DNA of 31,463 nt, taken from Shewanellaceae bacterium. GTDB lineage: Bacteria > Pseudomonadota > Gammaproteobacteria > Enterobacterales > Shewanellaceae. A program made the position numbers and the translations under genes. The first letter of the stretch is position 1; every line of letters begins with the position of its first letter. Below, in pieces: positions 15,340 through 23,249 of this stretch. Where the stretch lies: contig JADHND010000001.1 of NCBI GenBank assembly GCA_016779685.1, forward strand, positions 1-31,463, read 5' to 3'. The notes under the pieces were generated by a model. That model was not told where the DNA came from and did not search any database. It saw nothing but the letters and a program-made list of their open reading frames with translations.

Positions 15340-16608
15340 ATGCAGCAGACTTTTATTTTACCCGATATTGGTGAAGGGGTCGTTGAATGTGAAATTATCC
15401 AATGGCAGGTTGGTGTTGGGGATACGGTTGAAGAAGATCAGGTCGTGGTTGAAGTGATGACCGATAAAGCGGTGGTTGAAATCCCATCACCTTATGCGGG
15501 TACGGTTCATCGTTTGTATTATGAGCAGGGAGAGATTGCTAAAGTACATGCGCCCTTGTTTGAAATTGAAACCATGGTGATTGGTGAGGAGGCTACCGTC
15601 GCACTTGACACCATCGATGATGCCTCGCTTGAGATGTCCTTGGAGTTGCCTAACTCACCGGATGCAGCTTCGCTTACCGATGAAATTATGTCGCAGCATG
15701 TGATAGATATGCCTTTAAGCGACGAAGTATCATTACAAACCGCGGTTGGTTCAGATCTGCCTAAAGCATTGGCGAGCCCAGCAGTGCGTCGGTTGGCGAA
15801 AAGCAACAACATTGATATTCAACAAGTTCAAGGCAGTGGTAAAAATGGACGCGTCTTGAGAGAAGATATTGAACGGTATCCAATCTCATCACCAATTTCT
15901 ATTGGCCATGGTGCCCATAGATCAGAACCACTGACGACTGTCCAGCGCGCAATGGCGAAGTCGATGCTGCATGCGGTGCAAACGATTCCTCATTTTACAT
16001 ATGGAGAAGAAGTTGATGTGACGCGCTTATGTGGTTTGCGACAACAAATTGAAGCAGTGCAAGAGACTAAAATAAGCTTAATGGCGTTTTTTATTAAGTC
16101 TCTCAGTTTGGCCTTATTGGAATATCCCATTTTGAATGCGCGGCTGAATGCAGAAGCCACTGAGTTGACGTATCTATCACACCACCACATTGGCTTCGCT
16201 GTGAACAGTAGCATCGGCTTGTTGGTGCCCAATATCAAGCATTGTGAACACAAAAGTATATTTGAAATCAATGATGAATTGCAGCGTTTAATTGCGTTGG
16301 CACGAGCGGGGCGAGTCAAGCAAGAGGATCTGCAAGATGGTACGATCACTGTCTCAAACATTGGCGCCATAGGCGGTAATATCGCGACACCTATTATTCA
16401 TCAAAATCAGTTGGCTATTGTTGCATTAGGCCGCATCCAGACGTTACCTCGATTTGATGCCGATCACCAGATACAGGCGCGCTCTATATTACAAATCAAT
16501 TGGTCGGCTGATCACCGAATTTTGGATGGAGGGACTTTAGCAACTTTTTGTCGAGCTTGGCAGGATATGCTGGAAAATCCCGAGACCATGCTGCTCAAAA
16601 CGCGCTAA
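15340..16608 (+). CDS. bkdB: Branched-chain 2-oxoacid dehydrogenase E2 (lipoyl acyltransferase)
   Basis: This 422-residue core subunit has one N-terminal lipoyl domain with the lipoylated Lys43 in VMTDKAVVEIP, and an acidic linker (about 85-140). A peripheral-subunit binding domain follows at 143-178 (ALASPAVRRLAKSNNIDI, then GKNGRVLREDI), then a catalytic domain ending in the DHRILDGG motif, with His392 and Asp396 as active-site residues. A single lipoyl domain and this length are usual for BCKDH E2. AAGGAG precedes the ATG. The E3 gene (lpd) is not next to it, so the complex must borrow dihydrolipoamide dehydrogenase from another locus. A 10-bp hairpin follows the gene. Confidence 0.92.
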   Translation: MQQTFILPDIGEGVVECEIIQWQVGVGDTVEEDQVVVEVMTDKAVVEIPSPYAGTVHRLYYEQGEIAKVHAPLFEIETMVIGEEATVALDTIDDASLEMSLELPNSPDAASLTDEIMSQHVIDMPLSDEVSLQTAVGSDLPKALASPAVRRLAKSNNIDIQQVQGSGKNGRVLREDIERYPISSPISIGHGAHRSEPLTTVQRAMAKSMLHAVQTIPHFTYGEEVDVTRLCGLRQQIEAVQETKISLMAFFIKSLSLALLEYPILNARLNAEATELTYLSHHHIGFAVNSSIGLLVPNIKHCEHKSIFEINDELQRLIALARAGRVKQEDLQDGTITVSNIGAIGGNIATPIIHQNQLAIVALGRIQTLPRFDADHQIQARSILQINWSADHRILDGGTLATFCRAWQDMLENPETMLLKTR

Positions 16609-16619
16609 ATCATCAAAGT

Positions 16620-16643
16620 CACCAGCGATGACTATCGCTGGTG
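16620..16643. terminator. Hairpin between convergent bkdB and cdd
   Basis: CACCAGCGAT (16620-16629) pairs perfectly with ATCGCTGGTG (16634-16643) around a GACT loop. It lies between two converging genes. Neither side has a strong T-run, so efficiency is uncertain. Confidence 0.6.
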
Positions 16644-16650
16644 TGATGGG

Positions 16651-17553
16651 CTAGGCTGAAGGAGTGGCGACATAGTGCTCAAGATTAGCGTTGCACATCG
16701 CTTGGAGTGCATTTTCACTTGCATTGCGCAGTGAAATTTTGCCATGACTCGATTCAACTAAGATAACCCGTTCAATGGAATCAAAATTGATTTTCGCTCT
16801 AGCCAGCGCTGAAAAGGCACACTGCATCGGCAGCAGTGATGGATTAAAAGCAGCGTTTTCAGCGTAGCGCCCATGAAAAATTTGACCACTTTGGGTTAAA
16901 AGTGTGACAGCTGCGTGGGTACCTGAGTAAGGTGCATAGCTTAGGTTGGCTTCTGTTACCGTCGCTTGAACCAAAGGATCGTCACTGCTTAGCTGTAATT
17001 GTTGTGATTGATTGGCAAAGATAGATTGCTCAGATGTTAATGCTTTAAAATCCTTGGAATCAAAAGGATCATTCATCAAATCGCCAATGGTATAAGATGG
17101 CCTATTAGGCACATGGATCTGTGCGCTCGGTGGCAGCCCTAATTCGGTAATAAATTGACGACAATGCCCGCATGGAACTGCGGAGATAGCCAGACTTTGA
17201 ATGCCTTTCGCACCCGCTTGCCAAGCATGGCTAATCGCTGTTTGTTCCGCATGCACTGCATGAAATAAAGCTTCATTTTTAATTTCTAAATTAGCGCCCA
17301 TATAGAAGTTGCCATCAATATCCATGACGATGGCACCTACATAAAATTGACTCACTGGCGCAATAGAGATGGTTTCTGCAATGGGCAACAAGGCTAAAGC
17401 CAGTTCCTTGGCGTTCAATTTGAGCTGGGCTTGGAGCATAAGTCTGGTTTGGTTTGAAATGCTACCTGTAAAATGATGAGTCATTAAAGTTTGTAATATG
17501 TCTTTAAAGCGAGGTTCTACATTATGTAACCAGTTTTTGGCTTGTATATTCAT
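16651..17553 (-). CDS. cdd: Cytidine deaminase
   Basis: This 300-residue enzyme deaminates cytidine and deoxycytidine to uridine and deoxyuridine in pyrimidine salvage. It is of the E. coli homodimer type, with a catalytic domain followed by a broken second deaminase domain. The zinc ligands and catalytic Glu are H101, E103 (HAEQ), C128 and C131 (PCGHC). There are two possible ATGs, at 17559 and 17553; AAGGAG is seven bases before the second but only one base before the first, so I chose 17553. sbcB lies 23 bases upstream on the same strand and the two are probably cotranscribed. It sits near deoC and deoD, which act on the same nucleoside pool. Confidence 0.94.
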   Translation of the reverse strand: MNIQAKNWLHNVEPRFKDILQTLMTHHFTGSISNQTRLMLQAQLKLNAKELALALLPIAETISIAPVSQFYVGAIVMDIDGNFYMGANLEIKNEALFHAVHAEQTAISHAWQAGAKGIQSLAISAVPCGHCRQFITELGLPPSAQIHVPNRPSYTIGDLMNDPFDSKDFKALTSEQSIFANQSQQLQLSSDDPLVQATVTEANLSYAPYSGTHAAVTLLTQSGQIFHGRYAENAAFNPSLLPMQCAFSALARAKINFDSIERVILVESSHGKISLRNASENALQAMCNANLEHYVATPSA

Positions 17554-17576
17554 GCCCATGCTCCTTATTTGACGTA

Positions 17577-19001
17577 TTAAATGGTATGTAGATATTCTAT
17601 CAACTGTCGAATGAGCGACAGCTTAAAGGAATCTTGTTCGTGTTGATAAACTAAGTTTTCAATTGTGACTAAATACGACTCGGCTTGCAATTGATTTTGA
17701 CAATATTCTTGCCATTGTTGTAATTCATACTCGGCTAACAAATGCGGATAGTTTCTACCTTTATAGTAGAACAACATTTTGCTTAAGCGAGGATCATGAA
17801 ACGCAAATGTCATATGGCATAATTGTTCTGGTGGTGTTGTGCGAATTGTAGCCATCAGCTGTCTATCATGGTCATTGAAGAAGGGGCCACGGTACAACAT
17901 CAAATCAGGATGCAGATCAGAACTATCATCGGTTGCTTGGGGTTGTAAGATCTCGGTTAAAGTTGAAAGCAAGTGCGGTGCTGCCTGCAATTGGGCCAAC
18001 CGTTCTTTGATGACACCGATGTCCCATTGTAATCGAGATTGGATGGTTTCATCCAGTAAACTCAAAGGAGCGATCATGGGACATTGGTTGATAGCAACTT
18101 GAGTTAAAGGTACGGGTGGGGTGTCACCTAATTCACGTCTAGGTTGATAAAGGCGTGCTTTTAATGTCGCTGCGCTTTCGTCGAATAAGGGTTGAATGTC
18201 TTGATTGAGATCGACGCACACTACGGTGTTCGGTTTGTGAGGATGCACCATTAAGGGAGCAATCACAGAGGTACAATGACGTGCATGGCCGTAAAAACCA
18301 CTGACATGGATCATCGGTTTTAGCTGATCCGTATTGAGCAAGGGTTTGACGTTTTTTTTCAGCCGCAAGTTAAAATAATAATCAAATAGACGTGGTTGAG
18401 CTTTTTTAATCAGACGAGCTAACGCAAGCGTCGCCTGTACATCAGCGAGAGCATCATGGGCGTTGCTATGCTCAATTCCATTCGCCTCGGTGATTTTTTC
18501 AAGGCGAAAGGTCGGTTGGCCATCATCGTCGGTCGGCCAGACAATCCCTTCCGGGCGAAGGGCATAGCAGCTGCGCACCAAATCGATTAAATCCCAGCGG
18601 GAACAACCATGCTGCCATTCTCGGGCATAGGCATCAAAAAAATTACGATAAAGAGTATGCCGGGTAACTTCATCGTCAAATCGGATTGAATTATAGCCAA
18701 CGGAACAGGTGTTGGGTTGGCTCATGTTTTCATGAATGGTTTGAATAAATTCAGCTTCGCAAACGCCTAGTGTATTGGCTCGCTGCGGGGGAATGCCTGT
18801 GATGAGCATGGCGTTTGGATCGGGTAGATAATCGCTGGGTAATCGGCAATACAATTCAACGGGCTGGCCGATGATGTTGAGATCCATATCTGTGCGTATT
18901 GCTGCGAATTGAGCGGGTCGATCACGCGCAGGATGAATGCCCCATGTTTCATAATCATGCCATAAAAAGGTGGGTTGAACGGTAGAAGATGGGTTTTGCA
19001 T
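17577..19001 (-). CDS. sbcB: Exodeoxyribonuclease I
   Basis: This 474-residue 3'-to-5' single-strand DNA exonuclease works in recombination and mismatch repair. It opens with the DnaQ-fold Exo I motif TFLWHDYETWG (acidic residues D16 and E18). Exo II is around GYNSIRFDDEVTRHTLYRNFFD and Exo III around NAHDALADVQATLALA. The SH3-like and C-terminal helical domains make up the rest. Length is nearly identical to E. coli SbcB (475). The frame opens at 19034, but the ATG at 19001 gives the family's short leader before TFLWHDYE, so I use it; the ribosome binding site is weak either way. The gene is divergent from deoC and upstream of cdd. Confidence 0.93.
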   Translation of the reverse strand: MQNPSSTVQPTFLWHDYETWGIHPARDRPAQFAAIRTDMDLNIIGQPVELYCRLPSDYLPDPNAMLITGIPPQRANTLGVCEAEFIQTIHENMSQPNTCSVGYNSIRFDDEVTRHTLYRNFFDAYAREWQHGCSRWDLIDLVRSCYALRPEGIVWPTDDDGQPTFRLEKITEANGIEHSNAHDALADVQATLALARLIKKAQPRLFDYYFNLRLKKNVKPLLNTDQLKPMIHVSGFYGHARHCTSVIAPLMVHPHKPNTVVCVDLNQDIQPLFDESAATLKARLYQPRRELGDTPPVPLTQVAINQCPMIAPLSLLDETIQSRLQWDIGVIKERLAQLQAAPHLLSTLTEILQPQATDDSSDLHPDLMLYRGPFFNDHDRQLMATIRTTPPEQLCHMTFAFHDPRLSKMLFYYKGRNYPHLLAEYELQQWQEYCQNQLQAESYLVTIENLVYQHEQDSFKLSLIRQLIEYLHTI

Positions 19002-19023
19002 AATGAATTTGATAGAATGATAT

Positions 19024-19052
19024 TTTACATGCAAGCCATGTTAGCATGAAAT
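19024..19052 (+). promoter_or_regulatory. Possible promoter of deoC
   Basis: TTTACA (19024-19029) and TGAAAT (19047-19052) are 17 bases apart. A small hairpin, ATGCG with CGCAT, follows in the leader before the AGAGG ribosome binding site. Confidence 0.35.
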
Positions 19053-19095
19053 GGATGCATGCGGGAGCGCATTTATAAAAAAGAGAAGAGGTACT

Positions 19096-19848
19096 ATGTT
19101 GAAGCACAAACAAGTTGTTCAACTGATGTCTTGGTTAGATTTGACGTCATTGCGTGACGAGGATACGGCTGAGTCGATAGCCAATTGGTCTCAGCAGGCA
19201 CAGCAACCTTGGGGCACGGCAGCGGCGGTGTGCGTTTATCCGGCGTGGATCCAAGCTGCTCGTGTCGGCTTAGTGCATCTTGATGCTCAAGTGTCGATTG
19301 CAACGGTGGTGAATTTCCCAGCAGGTGACGCGACGCCTGCTGCGACAGCTGCTTCTACGACAGCTGCGATTCGAGCTGGAGCAGATGAGATCGATGTGGT
19401 GCTGCCTTATCAAGCTCTGTTGGCAGGAAATCAAAGTCATGCTCTGTCGGTGTTACAAGCGTGCCGAGCTGCGTGTCCAGAACGGGTGATGAAAGTCATT
19501 ATAGAATCAGGTATGCTGCCCAATGCATCTGCCATTGAGGTCGCCTGTCAGCTGGCGATTAAGGCTGGCGCAGACTTTATTAAAACATCTACAGGAAAAG
19601 CTGCGGTGCATGCAACTCTTCCCGCTGTTCAAACTATTTTAAATACGATACAAGCCAGCCCTGAATCAGTTGGTATTAAGATCTCTGGGGGGGTGAAAAC
19701 ATTGGCGCAAGCAGCCCCTTATGTCAATTTAATTGAACACACAATGGGAGAAGCATGGATGACGCCAGCACATGTACGTTTTGGGGCATCAAGCTTGCTT
19801 CAAGATCTTCGGTTATTTTTTGAGAAAAGTGCGATTAATCAGATGTAG
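19096..19848 (+). CDS. deoC: Deoxyribose-phosphate aldolase
   Basis: This 250-residue class I aldolase splits 2-deoxyribose 5-phosphate into acetaldehyde and glyceraldehyde 3-phosphate. It belongs to the E. coli DeoC type: AAVCVYPAWI, GADEIDVVLPY, then the VIIESGML segment. The Schiff-base lysine lies in GADFIKTSTGKA, and GIKISGGV carries a second active-site lysine. The frame is open from 19051, but the ATG at 19096 with AGAGG five bases upstream fits the family. It precedes deoD, which has its own promoter-like sequence, and together they form a small deo set without deoA or deoB in view. Its product feeds the gap-pgk genes further on. Confidence 0.94.
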   Translation: MLKHKQVVQLMSWLDLTSLRDEDTAESIANWSQQAQQPWGTAAAVCVYPAWIQAARVGLVHLDAQVSIATVVNFPAGDATPAATAASTTAAIRAGADEIDVVLPYQALLAGNQSHALSVLQACRAACPERVMKVIIESGMLPNASAIEVACQLAIKAGADFIKTSTGKAAVHATLPAVQTILNTIQASPESVGIKISGGVKTLAQAAPYVNLIEHTMGEAWMTPAHVRFGASSLLQDLRLFFEKSAINQM

Positions 19849-19851
19849 CCG

Positions 19852-19880
19852 TTTCCTTTTGTTAGGCGCATCGCTATAAT
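19852..19880 (+). promoter_or_regulatory. Possible promoter of deoD
   Basis: A perfect TATAAT (19875-19880) lies 17 bases after TTTCCT (19852-19857). It is 68 bases before the deoD ATG, so deoD may be transcribed separately from deoC. Confidence 0.5.
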
Positions 19881-19947
19881 AACCCGCTTTGAATGCGGCG
19901 ATTCAATATGATTTTAGTCGCTGAATAGAACAGAACTGAGGTTTATC

Positions 19948-20670
19948 ATGACAACTCCCCATATTAACGCGCCGGTAAATGCCTTTGCAAAAACAATGCT
20001 ATTTCCGGGGGATCCCTTACGCGCTAAGTACATTGCAGAAAATTTTTTGGAAGATGCAAAGCTGGTTACGGATGTGCGGAACATGTTGGGCTACACAGGT
20101 TTTTATCAAGGAACCAAGTTATCGGTGATGGGACACGGTATGGGAATACCTTCTTTGTCCATCTATGCGAAAGAGCTGATTACAGAATATGGTGTTGAAA
20201 ACATTATTCGTATTGGTAGTTGTGGTGCCGTACGCCATGACATCAAAGTGCTTGATCTTGTGGTAGCGATGGGTGCTTGTACTGATTCAAAAGTGAACCG
20301 GACACGTTTTGGGCAACATGATTTTGCAGCGATAGCCGACTATGGTTTGTTGTCCGCATGGCTCGAAACAGCCCAGCAGGCGCAAGTGCCTGTACGCGTA
20401 GGTAATATCCATACCACCGACCTATTTTATTCACCTGAAACCGAAATTTTTGATACGATTGAAAAAATGGGTGTCTTGGCGGTTGATATGGAAGCAGCAG
20501 GTTTATATGGTGTGGCCAGTGAATTTGGCGCCAAAGCTTTGTGCGTATTGACCGTATCTGATCACATTCGTACCGGAGAACAGGTCTCTGCTGCGGAACG
20601 CGAAACCACCTTCCACGATATGATGCAAGTGACTTTGCAAGCTGCGGTTAAAATAGAACAACAGGCTTAA
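19948..20670 (+). CDS. deoD: Purine nucleoside phosphorylase, DeoD type
   Basis: This 240-residue enzyme performs phosphorolysis of purine (deoxy)nucleosides to base plus (deoxy)ribose 1-phosphate. The family marks are MLFPGDPLRAKYIAENFLED, the phosphate site IIRIGSCGAV, VDMEAAGLYGVA, and the catalytic Asp in TVSDHIRTGE. Length matches the hexameric E. coli enzyme (239). GAACTGAGG before the ATG is an adequate ribosome binding site. A bidirectional terminator follows at 20696-20720. It acts with apt (adenine to AMP) and deoC in salvage. Confidence 0.97.
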   Translation: MTTPHINAPVNAFAKTMLFPGDPLRAKYIAENFLEDAKLVTDVRNMLGYTGFYQGTKLSVMGHGMGIPSLSIYAKELITEYGVENIIRIGSCGAVRHDIKVLDLVVAMGACTDSKVNRTRFGQHDFAAIADYGLLSAWLETAQQAQVPVRVGNIHTTDLFYSPETEIFDTIEKMGVLAVDMEAAGLYGVASEFGAKALCVLTVSDHIRTGEQVSAAERETTFHDMMQVTLQAAVKIEQQA

Positions 20671-20695
20671 AGCGCTCAGCTAAATCATTGGATAG

Positions 20696-20720
20696 AAAAC
20701 GGGCCTATGCGCCCGTTTTT
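20696..20720. terminator. Bidirectional terminator shared by deoD and the PilZ-like gene
   Basis: AAAACGGGC (20696-20704) pairs with GCCCGTTTT (20711-20719), and T-runs flank it on both strands. The loop contains the minus-strand TAG stop codon (20705-20707) of the 805-codon gene. Confidence 0.85.
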
Positions 20721-23122
20721 GGTTTCGACGGCTGGATATAAAAGCGTTGCTTTGCTTCAAAGGTCACGTCAATACATTCACCCTGTGCCTGAATGTTGTC
20801 AATACGTTCTTTAATTTTTTTCGCTGCATGCGGTGAATTCTTCTTCACAAAAGTCATTTCTTTGAGTAGGTATTTAAAATCGCTGTGCACTGGTCGTTGT
20901 ACGATAAATAAGATAGCCATGAATTCGCCGACACTCTCACTTTTTTCAATAAATTTTTGTTGTTGTATGCGATTGATTTCGTGGCTGACCACTGAATCAA
21001 TGCTGACCTCATGTCGAGATATTTGCTGAATCGATAGAAAAATTTCAAACCGGAAGGAAGTTTCTTTTTTGTCCAAGCGGTTTAAGGGGTGTAGAATTAA
21101 TCGCTTAATTTTTTCTTCGTCAAACATTGAGCTGAAATCAAAGCCATCATTGAATGGATGATTAACGTGAAATAAGCTCATGAACCGATTGGTTTGCTGG
21201 CCGCGGCAGATCAAGTCTAAATGTATTTTATTTTGATCCATATGTACAAAAAATGGATTGATAAATGTATTTTGAAAGAAAATATTTTTCAGCACTTCAT
21301 ACATATCACGATGTTGTGTTGTGTATTCAGCAATGGTTTGGGTTAAAGAAGGTTGCTTTTTAATAATTTTTTGAAAAAAGAGCATGCCTTGATGTTTATT
21401 TTCTTTGTGGACTGCTTCTAAAGTGATGGTGTGTTTATCATGTGCCACCACTCGGTAAGGCAGTTTGCTTAATCGATGTGATGGTGTTTCTTGATTGAGG
21501 ACTGGAAAGGTGATGTATACACGCTTATTCGCTAGAAGATTCGTCGCGCGTTTAAAATGGATCACCAGTAATTCTGGTGAAACCGCCGCCGTCATGCCGA
21601 GCCAAGTTTCACTACCTTGTTTAACTTGTACTGAAAAATGCAACGAGAATGTACTTTCAATACGTTCTTCGAAAAAGTCGGTTGAAATGATGTTATGAAT
21701 CTTCGGTTTGGAGTTCGTGAGCTCAAACTTTTTGAGCAATGAGGGTTGTTCATCAGATTGCATGTGTTGGTAATGCTTCTGGGCATAGTCATTGGTGATG
21801 TCCGTTATGTTGAAAACCCAGTTTAATTCGCTTATTTGATGGGAGACCACTGGTGAAATGGGGTTATCTTGTTGGCTGACTGAAAATCTAAATTGTTGCT
21901 CCATAGCTTGTTTCGGTTTGATCGCCACATGAAACACACGCCAGCTTTTTTTATTGCTCGCAAATTTGAAAAAAAGCTCTTTAAGCTTGTGTTTTTCCAA
22001 TTCATACAGAGAAGCCAAGTAAATTTGCGTTGTTTCGGCGTTTTTTAATTGAAAACTATACCAAATTTGATGCTTGTCCGCATAGGCTGTGAGCAAGTTT
22101 TTCAGCCGTAAGGTGGTTAAAGCTGAGGTAAGATAGTTTTCATCTTCTTGGCCTTGAAAGTAATCGATGATGTGATTGTTCTTTTGGGTACGCAATGAAT
22201 ATAGAGGGATCCACCCTAAATTTTCGTGGCTTAAAAAAATGGGTAAGCATGTCATACAGGGCAAATATTGACGTTCGTAATTGATCACCGTAACTGCTGA
22301 CAAGACTCTATCAATGTTCATGTTGTTTTGTTTGTGTAATTCAATGAGAGCTTGTAATTTTTCCGAAAAGGCCTTATGCCCATTGAGTCGGGCTAAGGTC
22401 AACCATTGATATTGGCTGTTGGTTTTGGTGTGAATGACCTGGTATTCTGTAGGTGCTTGTAAAATTTTATCCAGCTCTTTCGCGCCAATGTTCAACAGCG
22501 ATACGTGCACGATTTGATTCATCTTAATCGTCATTTCAAAGGGTATACGTATGATAACACTGTACATCGAGACCTCTGTGGTGATCCCGTTAATCCAAGT
22601 TTCAGTATCGGGCAGCTTCATCTTGATGTTCATGCTATAAATGATTTTTTGTTCTTGCTTGTGAAGATTGCGCCCTAATTTTAAACTGTTGGTTGTGGGG
22701 AGTATAGGGCGATAGGGTGTTTGGCTGTCGCTGCGTCGTAAAAGAAAATGATACATGACATGCTCATAAACGCCGAGAGTGTATTTTTGTCCAAAAAACA
22801 TTAAGCTATGGTAAAAATCATTCAGTGCTTGTTTATCTAAATAGTGATCAAAGCCTTGATAGCTGAATTTTTCACACGTAAACACCGTTTTCCCACGTAA
22901 ATCAATGTGGTCATAGCAGGGGGTGGTCATACGTTTCAACTCAGTTTTAATCAGTTGCCGGGTTTTGCTATCATGGTTTTCGGTTAATTTTAAAAAATGA
23001 TGCGCAAAATTAGGTCGTATCAGCAATCGCTTGAGCTGCTCGATGAGTGAACGATGTTCTTCAGCTATTGTCACCATAAGTGAATTGAAGGTATGGGTTA
23101 ATGCTTTCTCTATCGTCTGCAT
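20705..23122 (-). CDS. Large PilZ-family protein with degenerate c-di-GMP motifs
   Basis: This is an 805-residue protein with no signal peptide or membrane segment. Phrases such as ELKRMTTPC (61-69), IDLRG (73-77), YTLGVYE (114-120), LPCMTC (287-292) and SWRVF (393-397) recall a large gammaproteobacterial family with two PilZ domains. The first PilZ-like barrel would be about 155-250 and the second about 486-575. PilZ domains that bind cyclic di-GMP carry RxxxR and [DN]xSxxG. Here the second motifs read EVSMYS (183-188) and AVSPELL (513-519), and the arginines are mostly missing, so ligand binding is doubtful. The product is Lys-, His- and Asn-rich compared with its neighbours. It is divergent from tkt. 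Family call is from remembered phrase similarity; function unknown. Confidence 0.6.
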   Translation of the reverse strand: MQTIEKALTHTFNSLMVTIAEEHRSLIEQLKRLLIRPNFAHHFLKLTENHDSKTRQLIKTELKRMTTPCYDHIDLRGKTVFTCEKFSYQGFDHYLDKQALNDFYHSLMFFGQKYTLGVYEHVMYHFLLRRSDSQTPYRPILPTTNSLKLGRNLHKQEQKIIYSMNIKMKLPDTETWINGITTEVSMYSVIIRIPFEMTIKMNQIVHVSLLNIGAKELDKILQAPTEYQVIHTKTNSQYQWLTLARLNGHKAFSEKLQALIELHKQNNMNIDRVLSAVTVINYERQYLPCMTCLPIFLSHENLGWIPLYSLRTQKNNHIIDYFQGQEDENYLTSALTTLRLKNLLTAYADKHQIWYSFQLKNAETTQIYLASLYELEKHKLKELFFKFASNKKSWRVFHVAIKPKQAMEQQFRFSVSQQDNPISPVVSHQISELNWVFNITDITNDYAQKHYQHMQSDEQPSLLKKFELTNSKPKIHNIISTDFFEERIESTFSLHFSVQVKQGSETWLGMTAAVSPELLVIHFKRATNLLANKRVYITFPVLNQETPSHRLSKLPYRVVAHDKHTITLEAVHKENKHQGMLFFQKIIKKQPSLTQTIAEYTTQHRDMYEVLKNIFFQNTFINPFFVHMDQNKIHLDLICRGQQTNRFMSLFHVNHPFNDGFDFSSMFDEEKIKRLILHPLNRLDKKETSFRFEIFLSIQQISRHEVSIDSVVSHEINRIQQQKFIEKSESVGEFMAILFIVQRPVHSDFKYLLKEMTFVKKNSPHAAKKIKERIDNIQAQGECIDVTFEAKQRFYIQPSKPKTGA

Positions 23123-23189
23123 TTTCGATTTCTTTAATCCTACCCCGAAAGGGTGACTGAGTTCATCGCAGAATATCTAAGGTTCGGTG

Positions 23190-23218
23190 TTGCTTATTCT
23201 CAGTGGCTTTGGGACAAT
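23190..23218 (+). promoter_or_regulatory. Possible promoter of tkt
   Basis: TTGCTT (23190-23195) and GACAAT (23213-23218) are 17 bases apart. A 7-bp hairpin, CATTGTT with AACAATG (23220-23239), lies between it and the GAGG ribosome binding site. Confidence 0.4.
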
Positions 23219-23249
23219 GCATTGTTAATTAAAACAATGAGGATGCATT

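Noticed and set aside
15990..16370. 126-codon minus-strand frame
   Set aside because: It is a shadow of the catalytic domain of bkdB.
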